The notes beneath the pieces were generated by a model. It did no database searches. It was not told the DNA's origin and saw only the letters and a program-made list of their open reading frames with translations. A DNA stretch of 64,000 nt from Carnegiea gigantea (Eukaryota; Streptophyta; Magnoliopsida; Caryophyllales; Cactaceae): assembly GCA_029747015.1 (NCBI GenBank), contig JAKOGI010001982.1, positions 62,001 through 126,000 of the forward strand, read 5' to 3'. How positions within the stretch are numbered: position 1 is the stretch's first letter; each line of letters opens with the position of its first letter. This document shows positions 12,131-23,244 of this stretch, piece after piece. The translations under genes and the position numbers were made by a program.

Positions 12131-12223
12131 AAAGTTAAAACTTTTACATCGTGCGTTATATTCAGCGTATGAACGTTATTCCTATGCCTAGCCTAATAAT
12201 TACTTAATGGGTTATTGCCAAAG

Positions 12224-12294
12224 GGCTCTATTATTTATTATAATTAAATATATTAATTATAATAAATTATTTAATTATAATAAATAATAGAGCC
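12224..12294. repeat. perfect 26-bp inverted repeat with 19-bp loop
   Basis: Arms at 12224-12249 and 12269-12294 are exactly complementary, starting GGCTCTATT and ending AATAGAGCC. The loop is all A and T. The right arm end AATAGAGCCTGAT is repeated directly at 12304-12316. Confidence 0.9.
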
Positions 12295-12316
12295 TGATAA
12301 GAAATAGAGCCTGATG

Positions 12317-13232
12317 ATAATTTCTATAAAAAATAAATGAAACTTGATAGTAAATAAAGTGAAATAATAAAGCTTCTTCTAGATTGGACTGATTTTTGAG
12401 TGAATATTGTAAATTACCAAAATGATATTATGTTCTATATCTAGATATTATTAATCGTGTAGGAGGGCGACATCTTGACCAATTTAGGAGCTCCTTGACT
12501 CCTGAGTTAATTTTTATGTATGCTTTTTAATCTCTATAATGCACAAGTATACCATGTATATATATTCTAAGGTTAATGTTTCTTTTATCTTTAATTTTCA
12601 CGTTGAAAAACGATGGTGCAAGCGCTTATTGATGTGTAAGACTGACTTTAAGTGGCATCAGAAAGAGCGAACATAGAAAAAAACAATCAAGACGTGGAAG
12701 AACTTAAGAATGATACTAGTTTAAAATTTTCAAAATAACTTAAACAAAAAAAATTGCTTTAAATTTTTTGCTAATAATTTTCTATACTTTATCATTTTAT
12801 TAATTGTTGTTCTTTATAGAGAGGGAGAAGACTCCACGAGAAGATGAAATTGTTTTTGTCTCAAATGATTAATTAGGTAATTCAAGATACTCAATTAATT
12901 TTCTTTCTTAATTTTTATATAGTAATAAGTTTAATTTTGATTGTGGAATTTGTAGAATTGAAGACTTGTTGCTCTTGATCAAGATCACAAGCAGGGGGAG
13001 AGAAGTTACAGGCAAAAATCATGAAGATAGTGGGAATTGGTAGATTAATAACTATTAGTTTACACATAATGAATTATATAGCTTTATTTTGTTTATTTAG
13101 AGATTTTTACCACTATTAAGTTACCGATTCTTACATTTCAAAATCGTATTTAGTTATTTATTATTGTTCATCAGATCATTTTGATTCATTTTGATTAGGA
13201 GAATTAAGTTCATTATCATGCACTTTGGACAA
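12317..13232. other. AT-rich spacer
   Basis: No coding frame, tRNA or recognisable transposon. It ends at the 7-bp duplication flanking pararetrovirus copy P1. Confidence 0.5.
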
Positions 13233-13239
13233 TTCCAAA
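13233..13239. repeat. left target duplication of P1 (7 bp)
   Basis: TTCCAAA. Its partner TTTCAAA is at 44571-44577, six of seven identical. Confidence 0.6.
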
Positions 13240-13353
13240 TATGAATATCACTGCTAGATACCCTATTTTATAAAGAAATCATAATTAGGGGACCATGTTA
13301 TTAGAATATATTTAAAAGGGTTAATATTCTATGGAAACTATTTTAAGGGGACC
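13240..13353 (+). repeat. left terminal inverted repeat of P1
   Basis: Contains two related units, at 13257-13294 (GATACC to GGGGACC) and 13319-13353 (GGTTAAT to GGGGACC), about 62 bases apart. It pairs imperfectly with the reverse complement of 44460-44570, sharing TATTTTAT, GGGAC and TTAGAAT in the same order, with a few one- or two-base gaps. Confidence 0.7.
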
Positions 13354-13497
13354 ATTCACTATTTGCATTTTCATCTTAGCCCTTAAAGTTTTCATATTTG
13401 TATTTTAACCCCAATCCTTAAAAACTTACTTTTGAAAATTTTAATTTTGTACATATATAATTTTTCTTATAAGTACTACTTGAAGCCCTCTTTCAAT

Positions 13498-13515
13498 TGG
13501 TATCAGAGCCACATG
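13498..13515 (+). other. tRNA-Met primer binding site of P1
   Basis: TGGTATCAGAGCCACATG, 258 bases from the element end. In caulimovirids this site primes minus-strand DNA and marks the genome origin. The same site lies 263 bases (M1) and 257 bases (M2) from their ends, so the element ends fall at a fixed place in the viral genome. Confidence 0.85.
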
Positions 13516-13619
13516 ACCAAAAATAGTTAAGATAATTAAGCTAACTAATAACTAATTAAGCTAATTTTTTTGTGAGTAAGGTAATGCACATAACTAATTA
13601 AGCTAATTAACTATGATTA

Positions 13620-16095
13620 ATGCTTAAATCATGACCTACTTGCCCTGGTCCGAATTATTCATATATTGTTCACCCACCAGAAAGAATTTCTTCAGTAGCA
13701 CCTCAATTAAACTATATCACTAATATAGTTTTAAAATTAAAAGATGAATTAGCACAAATTAAGTTTGACGTCAACGAGCTTAAGAAGCAATTATTTGTAA
13801 TCCATCTTTCGTTAGTTAACGAAATTAGACATAGTGGAAAATCAACTTTAAATGTTAGTACTCCATTTCAACATAAATATCCTTTCCAAAACCCAAAAAC
13901 CAAAAATCCACTTCCTTTGCATGATATAAAAATCCAAAAGGAAGTAGGAGAAAAGCAAGAGAAAAATCAACTAAAAAGACAGAAAAAGAAAAAGTGGATA
14001 GAGTATAAGCAGTATAATCTTGAAGAGCTACATAGTATTTTTGAGAAAGAACAAAATACAAAAGAATTAAACAGAATCATGAATGCAATTATTGATAAAC
14101 AGGAAGTTTTATCTGATAATAATGAAGAGACAAATCATGTCCAGTGAGAAGAAGAAATATATCAGCAAATCAACTTAATCAAGCTGGAAGATCTTAATAT
14201 TGTACCTTTAGTAGAAATTAGAAGAAAATTGGTTTAAAAAAATACGGTAAAATGACTGTTGAAGATGAGATTAATAAAATTGGAGAAGAGCTCGACTTAG
14301 GTGAAATGGAGATCAATTTGGTTAATAATGTTGTTCCTAAACCTAAAGAATTTGCTGAACCTTCAAGAAGAAACACTGATTTCATGAGACGTGGATACAT
14401 TGCAGTGGGACATACAACTAATTTTTTTCTTTGGTTTTATCCCAAGAAAAACTACCAGTTATGAAAAAATTAGCCATACACCAATTTTCAAAACTAGATA
14501 TACCTTAAATATTGATAGAGCTCGTAATAGAGAAGAAATATTTGAGCATTGGAAAAGAAGCACCAATAGTGTCTTAAACTTAAATACTGCATGGACTGCT
14601 GCAAATTTCCTAAGCTACGTTGAACATAGCTTCGCTGGCACTGTAGCTGACTAGTATGATTCATTAAATGAAAACAGTAAAAATATATTAACAATGATGG
14701 AAACACCAGCTACAATGTTCAAAAATTTATGCAAGAAAATCAAAACTGAGTTTATCGGAGCCAAACTTGATTTTGAAGAAAAAGCAAAAGAGTGGCAAAG
14801 AAAGATTAATAACATAGAATTATGGGATATGAGATATCTGAAAAATTATATTATTGAATTTAGTCAATATTACTACAAAATTGGGCATAATTAAACCAAT
14901 TTTGGTATGTTCTATGACAAATTACTAAATCCGATAAATTTTGTAATTAATAAAAAATACATTGCATGGCTCGAAAGAGCAGATGTTATTAATACCATTG
15001 GTTCAAGAATTTCTCATTTAATAAAATCGGTCAATGATCAATGTTTTGATCTCAAAAGCAAAAGAAAATTAAGAAACAATTCCTAACTTGTTGGGATTTA
15101 CCTCACTAATGGAGAAATGAACCTGAAAGGAGAATAAAATGAAAATTTTATAAGAGCTTTAATAAGAAAAGGGGGAAGAAATGTAAAAGGAAATATTATA
15201 ATAAAGCAAGCATTAAAAAATGAAGATTTTTTTTGGACAGCAGCTTATTGTCCTCCAGCCAAAAACAAATACAAATGCTGGGCATGCAGGAAAGTAAGAA
15301 ATTATGCTAATGAACGCAAAAATAGGAAGAAGAACAAGCTTATTAAAACCTTAGGTAGCCTAGATTATGTTGAGCTTAGTGAGGATGAGACATTAGACCT
15401 AGCCCTAAATAACAACAAAGGGATAGTCCAAATCATAATGGACAATGAATATGGAGAACGTGATTATAAAGAAACTAGCTATAAGATAGAAAGTAGCTTA
15501 ATTAGTTTTGGTGATCTTCAAGGAGAAGAGTTTGTTGTAGATAGTGATAATGAAGAAGTCAAAGGAGATTAGGTCCTTCCCATAATCTAGAAAGATATGA
15601 TCTATAAAAAACCCATTTTTCAATTAAAGAGTTAGCATGTATGCGAGATGATGGAAGGAGATCTAGAAATCAGAGATTGCGAATATTATGTGGGAGAAGT
15701 TAATCTTATTAACTGGGAAAACATCCTGAAGTATAACAAAGACAGAAAGTATAGGTATATCCATGTTGGAAGTGTCCAAGTTCAATCATATTTACATCTA
15801 TATTCTGCTATGTGATATTAGGCATACCAAATTTAATAACCAAGTTATCATAGGGATTAAGACTAACTTATGTAATGGATCAGTAGGATTCAATTGTCGG
15901 TCTCGATATTATGTGAGCCTAAAAGATGAATTTGATAAAAACTTTCTATCCCTTAAGGTTGAAACAGTTAGAATGAACATGAAAAAATGAGGATCTCCAT
16001 TGAGGATATTTTGCAAAATTATCTACAAATTAGATAATATTATAGATCCAAAGATAATAGAGGCGGAAAAATTTGACAATAGTACCCTAATCTAA
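13620..16095 (+). pseudogene. P1 ORF1: coiled coil, capsid, zinc finger and movement protein
   Basis: A start equivalent to those of M1 and M2 is ATG at 13620, but TGA follows four codons later. Lys/Glu-rich coiled-coil sequence runs to about 14145. The capsid-like domain is 14250-15080, containing GTVAD near 14640 where the next codon, TGG in copy M1, is TAG. A CCHC finger at about 15268-15310 (CWAC) has lost its His and last Cys. An acidic stretch of Glu, Asp and Ser follows, then the movement protein at about 15640-16080 with RYIHVGSVQVQ and NLCNGSVGFN, typical caulimovirid movement-protein blocks. The region ends at TAA 16093-16095. Multiple stops and frame changes make it inactive. Names come from motif order, not from a search. 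Confidence 0.7.
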
Positions 16096-16423
16096 AAAAT
16101 CCAGAGGATTAAATCTAATCTACAGGAGATAAAGATTGATCGTTTATGGATATCTAGCTTTGCTAACCCTATAAAAATCAATAAGAAAAATGTGGTAAAA
16201 ACAAAAATTGATGAGAATTGTAAAATTATCATTAAACCCCAATTATTAAGGACTATAAGTGCAAGATCAGAACGGGAAGAAGGATCTTCTTCAGCTAAAG
16301 AAGAGCTTAAAGAAGATGATACAATTACTATGACTAGTAAAATGAGTAGAATGAGTTTTGAACCCACAAGACATAATGTAGATAGAAGTATGAGTCGAGA
16401 TAGGAAAGTCATTGGGTATACAA
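16096..16423 (+). pseudogene. P1 ORF2, 5' part up to the M1 insertion
   Basis: The reading frame continues after the TAA at 16093 in the same frame as the movement protein. It contains a Ser/Glu-rich linker (EEGSSSAKEELKE) that is also seen in M2 at 52380-52330. It is cut by M1 directly after TATACAA at 16417-16423 and resumes at 41459. Confidence 0.75.
16417..16423. repeat. left 7-bp target duplication of M1
   Basis: TATACAA, identical to 41452-41458 on the other side of M1. Both lie at the same codon position of P1 ORF2. Confidence 0.85.
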
Positions 16424-16537
16424 GCAATCAGTGACTTTTAGGTGCCTAACGTTTTTTGGTAAATATTTTTAGGCCCCTGTAATTTGAGATCTAATTCCGG
16501 GGCGCCTTATGTTTTTAGGTAACTAATTTTAGGTCCC
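16424..16537 (-). repeat. M1 terminal inverted repeat (3' end of viral strand) with two 37-bp iterons
   Basis: Units at 16441-16477 and 16501-16537 start GGTGCC and GGCGCC, end in GGCCCC and GGTCCC, and agree at 29 of 37 positions. The other M1 end (41350-41451, reverse complement) has the same plan: units starting GGTACC and GGTGCC, 60 bases apart. The whole repeat therefore pairs end to end at roughly two-thirds identity. Confidence 0.8.
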
Positions 16538-16539
16538 TT

Positions 16540-17371
16540 TTCCTATTATTTTAGTCCTTGAACTTTTAAAAAATTGCAGAAAGGTCCCTCGATTAGGTGA
16601 ACTATGCAAATAAGCATCTAAAAAGCAAATATGCTTCATTTTTATCGTTTTAACTTCTTATAAAGACTTTGCTGATACTAGTTATTACAATCTACTACTT
16701 ATATCATAAATATTATGTTTTCTGTGATTAACGATCCACCATGCTTAGCAAGATAATTAAAGCTTAATTAGAGCTTTTGACCATTGCCTCAACTTAGTCG
16801 GTGCTGGACTCCGGCATTCCTCTAGCTTTTTGTTTACAGAGAATGCTAATCTCAGCCCCACCATCCTTAGAATAGGCACATCACAGATCTGTTTCGTTTT
16901 CTACCTCAGACCGTAGTCACTAATCAAGTTTTAAGTATTTCAAAGGATAGTGAGACTTTAATGAAGAAATTATAATATTTAAGACATAAGGTTCGATTGA
17001 ATAACGTTCCCTACTAGGAAACTTCTTTTATTGAAAGCTTGAAAGTGGAAATATTAAAATGAAAAGCTTTAAAGAGGGACTTAAGTTAAGATTATTAGAG
17101 ATGCTTGCTCATAGAGAAATGGAGAATCCCGACTTCTCTTTTGCTCAAGAATGCTCAAATGATCGTGTCCCTTCTCAGCACTCGACTTCTCTATTTATAG
17201 AGTGGATGGAGGTACATATGATGCCCTAATGGCTATAGTACATAAAGATTTTTCACATTGCTATCATACATATTGACTCTACAATACACAGTTTATTTTA
17301 CAGACCAGACACTTGTCGAAATAGTACAATAATAGGGTAGCCACTTTTCAGAGCTATTAGTGATGACAAGG
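16540..17371 (-). promoter_or_regulatory. M1 long intergenic region: promoter and poly(A) signal
   Basis: On the minus strand a TATA box, TATAAAT (17199-17193), is followed by AATAAA (17032-17027) about 165 bases later, the short spacing caulimovirids use to make a terminally redundant RNA. The region is collinear with 45960-46800 of M2 and 43640-44470 of P1. M1 ORF3 ends at its stop, 17374-17372, just upstream on the viral strand. Confidence 0.7.
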
Positions 17372-17423
17372 TTAGTCATCATTATTGAGATTCTGCATTC
17401 CTTCATCTCTAATTATATCTTCC

Positions 17424-18725
17424 TAATGGAGTCCTCCATAGCTAAGATAATGAAGAGGATCCTAAGAGTCCTACAAGGTCTAATGCAAGTTCCAAAATCC
17501 AAGCAATGGTTCAAATATTGAAGGAGAACCAAACAGAAACATCAGGGTTAAACAACCAGAACGTACCTGGTTTTATTCATCTCATTTCTTAAGCTACATT
17601 GTGCCTTAAGATTGATATTTTTGCATTTTTGGATTCCTCATTATGTTAGCTTTCAGGTCCAAGCATTTAAAATCAATCATGAATAGTTGAAGTCAAAAGA
17701 TCAAGGCCTTTTATTCAACTTATCAGTTTTGGTTCAAAACTGCATGGTAAAATGTTTTAGTGGAAATCTTTTACTTAAATATGATTTAACCCTGATTTCT
17801 TTGCAGGGGGGTTTGTACAAACCCTAAAGAGTCCCCCCATGGCCTAAAATGAAAATCATGCTCACTTTTGATTGGTGGAAGCAAGGTCACAGAACCGTGC
17901 TAAAACTACCTTGTGAACCCAATTGAAGTACTATGTGTTTTTTCTTCTCCAAAGGGTTTCCTCAGCTCTATCCTTGCTTGGTTTCTTCAATCCCTAGTCA
18001 AGCAGTTAGGAAACACTATGATTTGCTGCTAAAGAAGCCTTGAATCATGTGAACCAATGAGAGCAAAAAGGAAGTAAAGGCACCTTGTAATCTGATTGGA
18101 TAGCCAAAAAGAGAACCACCTTTACAGCTATGTTTCTCCACATTTTGCTAGTAAAGATGTTGAATTAGCTTAATTACAATGTATTAAATTTAATCACATC
18201 ATTTGTTTTGCTTTTCTTAGAAATCTGGTTGTAATTAGTTTAGTTTACGCAAGCATGTAATCTAATTTTGTTCAAAGCGCATGTAATTAGCTAATAATCC
18301 ATTTCCTTCCTAGGTAGGAAACCTCCACCAACTTGCTTGGTTTAGGTGCTTGCTAGGTCATGTACTAATGTTTACTCACGGCGATTTTGTAAACACGCTT
18401 GAACTTTGAATGAAAACCAGAATAAAGAGCATTTAGCTTTCATCCTTTCAAATACTTCACTTGCTTATCCTTAATTTGGTCGATTAAGGTGGCGATCAAG
18501 TAAGTTCTAAACCTTGATTAAGTGGTGATTCTATATCTTAATATCAGTTTAGGGGCCCTAATCTTATGTTTAGTGGTGTTTTTGTATCTAAACAAGAGCT
18601 TAGATTATCCTTCTTTGATTCATTCATTCACAGCAACACTTAAACTTCAGCTTGAATTCAGTTTGCTTTCTTTTAGCTTTTGAATTCAATTTTACATTTT
18701 AGTGTTTTCCTATCAAGATACATCA
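17424..18725 (+). repeat. 5' LTR of the Ty3 element
   Basis: Begins TAATGGAGTCC (the 3' copy begins TGATGAAGTCC) and ends in ACATCA. Same length as the 3' LTR. Confidence 0.95.
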
Positions 18726-18729
18726 TATT

Positions 18730-18741
18730 TGGTATCTGAGC
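18730..18741 (+). other. Ty3 primer binding site
   Basis: TGGTATCTGAGC, one base different from the tRNA-Met complement TGGTATCAGAGC. Confidence 0.8.
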
Positions 18742-18838
18742 ATAGGTTTGTCCTTGGCCTGGTACGTCCCTCCACTTCTAGAATTCATTTTTACTCAAAA
18801 CCCCTAACACATTCCTAGCTTGAATCTAAACACAAACC

Positions 18839-20052
18839 ATGAGCATGATGAGTTCTAGCACAAGTTTGGAAGAGAAGTTTGAAGCATTAATAAGGCAGAA
18901 TGAAATGCTGGCAAAGAAGATTCATGAGGATACTGAGCGCAACTAAGAAACTTAAGGTGAGAGTGAGTATCTACGGAAGCAACTTGGTACGGTTTTGAAG
19001 CAAAAGTAGAAAATAAATGAAGAAACCCTACAATCTGAACCAAGAAGGCAAGAAGAAGTCTTCAGCCATGAAGTTGATTCATCTAGTGAAGATGAACTAG
19101 TCAGAATGGCAAGAGCAGAATCACGGATGCAAGCTAACGCCAATGATTTCAAAATTGAAATTCCAAAATTCGAAGGTAAGCTTGATCCAGATGAATTTCT
19201 AGATTGGTTGCATACTATTGAACGTGTCTTTGAGTATAAAGACGTTGAAGAGGATAAGAAAGTCAAGCTAGTGGCCTTAAGACATAGAAAGTATGCTTCA
19301 TTATGGTGGACCAACCTATGTGCTAAATAGGTTAGGGAAACAAAGTCTAAAATCAGAACTTGGGACAAGATGAAATCAAAGCTTAAGGCTCATTTTCTTC
19401 CCCCAACTTATGTTCAGGATTACTATTTTTAATTCCATAATCTTACTCAAGGCAACCTGAGTGTTGAAGAGTACACACAGAAGTTTAAGAAACTTGTAAT
19501 CAAGTGTGATTTACAAGAACCCGAAGAGCAAACCATTGTTAGGTACTTAAAAGGACTTGATCCTAGGTAAGCTAATGTGGTTGATTTGCAAGCATATACT
19601 ACCTCTGATGAAGTGTGTGTGCTGGCTCATAAGGTTGAGTAGCAAAAGCAAGCAAGGTAGCCTCTTAAACGCCAAAATCCAAAGCCTCATACCCAGAACC
19701 AACCCTTTAAGAAGGGGAGTTCTAATCCCATTTCCAAGCCACAAAATGCATCCCCTTCCTTTCCACAAAAAACCCCAGCTCCACAAAAGATCCAAACTCC
19801 TCAAAATAGGCCTAATCCCAATCCTATGAGCAATAGAAGATGTTTCAAATGCCAAGGACTTGGGCATATAGCCTCGGACTACCCAAACCATAAGGTTATT
19901 ACTTTGTCCGAATGGTCAGCCGTGAAGGAAGTCTTTGAGGAGGAAGAAAATGAAGATGAATGTGAGAATGAACTTAAGGAAACTCAAGAAGAAGTAGTGG
20001 AAGAAGCTGATGAAGGTGAATTACTAGTTTTGAGAAGAGTTCTAAGCAACTA
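18839..20052 (+). pseudogene. gag: Ty3 gag (capsid and zinc knuckle)
   Basis: The ATG at 18839 opens a coiled-coil-like N-terminus with a stop near 18944. The capsid retrotransposon-gag domain begins at 19106 with PKFEGKLDPDEFLDWLHTIERVFEY and ALRHRKYASLWW, which is diagnostic. The frame is lost at 19330 (TAG) and reappears in pieces to 19630. The zinc knuckle CFKCQGLGHIASDY at 19838 has Tyr for the last Cys. A Glu-rich tail with EEEENEDECENE follows to 20052. At least four inactivating changes. Confidence 0.85.
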
Positions 20053-20079
20053 GAAAGGTGTAAAAGAAGAGCAAAGGGA

Positions 20080-20660
20080 GAACATATTCCATTCTCGTTG
20101 TACAGTCCAAGGGAAGGTATGTTCTTTGATTATTGATGGAGGAAGCTGTGCAAATGTGGTTTCTCTAAGCATGATTGAGAAACTAGGAGTGCAAACTCTG
20201 ACTCATCCACCTCTATACAACATTCAATGGCTGAATCAATGCAAGGGAATCCAAGTGAACTCACGGTGCTTGATTTCTTTTTCCATTGGAAAGAACTATC
20301 AAGGTGAACTTTGGTGTGATGTTATCCCTATGGATGCTTGTCATATGCTTTTGGGGAGACCATGGCTGTATGACCATAAGGTTATGAATAATGGCTACTT
20401 GAATACCTACTCCTTTACTAAGGATGGTAAGAAGATCACCTTAGCCCCTTTACCCCCATCAAAACTCCATGAAATCAAGCCTCAAAACAAGCCCAAACAT
20501 GTTGATTTGCTACTGTCCATAAGTGAACCTTTATTAAAGGCTTCTCAACATGCGTTTAAGGTCTTTAAAGAATGGATTTTGTATGCAAGAAGAACCAGTA
20601 ACCCCTTTACCCACTTACCCCATAGCCTAAACACTCATATAAAACTTCTGTCGTTTGTTT
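20080..20660 (+). pseudogene. pro: Ty3 aspartic protease
   Basis: IIDGGSCANVVS at 20126 is the plant Ty3 protease active-site block, Asp-Gly-Gly in place of the more common Asp-Ser-Gly. LLGRPWLYDHKV follows at 20350, the second conserved block. The frame is open from 20126 to 20665 and then shifts into the RT frame at 20655. Confidence 0.8.
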
Positions 20661-21970
20661 CCTGAGGAGATACCCATGGGTTTACCCCTAAAAGAGATGT
20701 CCAACACCACATATCTTATTCCTGGTTCCATCCTACCCAACATGCCTGCCAACAGGATGAATCCAAAGGACACCATCGAAATACAAAGACAAGTTGAAGA
20801 GTTGAAGTCTAAGGGCTTAATCCATGAGTCCTTAAGTCCATGTGCTGCGCCTATTCTTTTGGTGCCAAAGAAGGAAGGTGGAATGCGTATGTGTGTGGAT
20901 AGTAGGGCCATTAACAAGATCACAATCAAGTATAGGTATCTCATACCTAGACATGAAGACATGCTAGATGAACCACATAGCTCTAAAGTGTTTTCAAAGT
21001 AAGACCTTCGAAGTAGATACTACCAAATTCGAACTAGAGAAGGTGATGAATGGAAGACATCTTTCAAGACTAAGGAAGGGCTTTATGAATGGTTGGTTAG
21101 GCCCTTGAGTCTTTCAAATGCACCTAGCACATTCATGAGATTGATGAATCAAGTATTCAGGCCATACGTAGGCAAGTTTATGGTGGTTTACTTCGATGAT
21201 ATCTTGATTTATTCCAAGGATGAACATGAACATCAAGACCATTAACTCAAGTGATGCTTCTTCTAGAACATGAAAGACTATTTGGTAACTTAAGAAATGT
21301 GCTTTCTTCACTCCATAAGTAACATTCTTAGGTCACATAGTCACCAATGATGGCATTAAGGCAGATGAAAGCAAGATTGAAGCTATTTGGTCAAGGCCTA
21401 CTCCTAAGTCCATTCATGATGTTTGAGCTTTTCATGGATTTGCTTCATTTTACAGGAGGTTTATTAGACATTTTAGCACCATTTGGCTCCTATAACTGAA
21501 GTTATCAAGGGTAAATCATTCCATTGGACACCAAAAGCTCAATCTGTCTTTGAAGAGATCAGAAGAAGACTTACTAAAGCACCTGTTCTTTCCTTGCCGT
21601 GCTTTAGTAAAGTATTTGAAGTTGAACGTGATGCCTCTGGAGTTGGCATAGGTGGTGTTCTTACTTAAGAAGGTAAGCCGTTAGCTTTCTTTAGTAAGAA
21701 ATAGTGTTATTCAAGAAGAAAATATTCCACCTATGATAAAGAGTTCTATGCAATTGTAAGATGTTTAGAGCATTGGAGTCATTATTTGATTGCAAGTGAG
21801 TTTATCCTCCATTCTGACCAGCTTTGAAGTATATTCAAGGCCAACACAAATTAAACTCACGTCAGGCTAAGTGGGTTGACTTTCTTCAATAATTTCATTT
21901 CACAATCAAGCACAAATCTGGAAAGCTTAACCAAGGTGCCGATGCTCTATCACGGAGGTATCTACTTTTG
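20655..21970 (+). pseudogene. pol: Ty3 reverse transcriptase and RNase H
   Basis: RT fingers and palm: GLIHESLSPCAAPILLVPKK, then RMCVDSRAINKIT at 20885 and the catalytic [10 protein letters not shown] at 21189, keeping both Asp. RNase H begins near 21500 with VERDASGVGIGGVL at 21622. Stops at 21001, 21243 and 21667 and several frame changes prevent synthesis of a full protein. Confidence 0.85.
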
Positions 21971-22039
21971 TTTCAATTAGATGCTTGTGTACTTGGTTTT
22001 GAGCATCTAAAAGCTTTGTATACTGAAGATGAAGATTTA

Positions 22040-23188
22040 GGGAGTTGTTTGCTGATTGCTTAAAGCACCCCAAAGGAGATTTTCTTATTCAAAAAGGATT
22101 CTTATTCAAGGGTACACAGCTGTGTGTGCCATGGTATAGCACAAGAGAGCTTCTAATCAAGGAAGTGCATGGAGGTTCTTTAGTTGATCACTATGGGGAA
22201 AACAAGACACTCATCATGCTAAGAGAGCATTACCACTGGCTAAGTATGGAAAGGACGTACAAAACGTTTTGAAGAGATGTGGGACTTGTCAAGTGGCCAA
22301 AAGTCACTCCCTACCCCACGGCCTATACACACCATTACCTATTCCTACTTCTCCTTGGGTTGATGTAAGTATGGATTTCATTCTTGGACTACCTAAGACC
22401 AAAGGAACAAAGATTCAATCTTTGTTGTAGTAGATAGGTTCTCTAAAATGTCTCATTTTATTCCATATAACAAGACTAATGATGCTACACACATTGCTGA
22501 GTTGTATTTCAGGGAGGTGCCTAGATTACATAGTATACCTAGATCAATTGTTTCTGATTAGGATACTAAGTTTCTAAGCCATTTTTGGATTACCTTGTAC
22601 AAGAAGTTAGGTACTAAACTGAAATGCAGTACCACTTGTCATCCACAAACTGATAGGCAAACTGAGGTTATAAACTAAACCCTAGGAGCAATTCTAAGGG
22701 CTTTGATTAAACCTCATGCCAAAGCTTGGGATTTGCTTTTACCCCATGTAGAGTTTTCTTACAACAGGGCTCCAAGTAAGGCTATTATTCTATCACCATT
22801 TAAGGTGGTCTATGGGATTGATTCTACTAGTCCACCTGATCTTACTCCAAGGCCATTAGATCAAAAGCCAAGTACGAATGCAGTAGTTAAGGTGGAAGAA
22901 ATCCAGAAGATACATGAGTTAGTAAAGAGAAGAATAGAGAAGACTAATGCATCATACCAAGCTCAAGCTAACAAACATAAGAAGAAGATGGTACTTCAAC
23001 CTGGAGACCTTGTGTGGATACACTTAAGGAAAGAGAGATTTCCATCAAAGAGGAAGAACAAGCTCATGCCAAGGGCTGATGGTCCATTTAAGGTACCTAA
23101 AAAAATTAATGACACTACTTATAAGGTTGATCTGCTAGGGGACTATGGAGTTTCAGCTACATTCAACGTGGCTAACTTGAGTGCTTAC
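22040..23188 (+). pseudogene. pol: Ty3 integrase
   Basis: The zinc-binding N-domain is split: GGSLVDHYGENKT and EHYHWLSM at 22165-22250, then RCGTCQVAKSH in another frame at 22275. The catalytic core follows with [11 protein letters not shown] near 22375. The C-terminal segment 22703-23191 is open, with SYNRAPSK and the GDLVWIHLRKERFP block. It ends TFNVANLSAY at 23188. No chromodomain is visible before the polypurine tract. Confidence 0.85.
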
Positions 23189-23244
23189 TAAGCCGATGAT
23201 TTCCTTCAAGATTTGAGGATCAAATCTCTTTAACAAGGGGAGGA

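Noticed and set aside
13498..13515. tRNA gene fragments at TGGTATCAGAGC and TGGCGCC-type sites
   Set aside because: They are primer binding sites beside LTR ends or viral leaders; no tRNA body or anticodon arm surrounds them.
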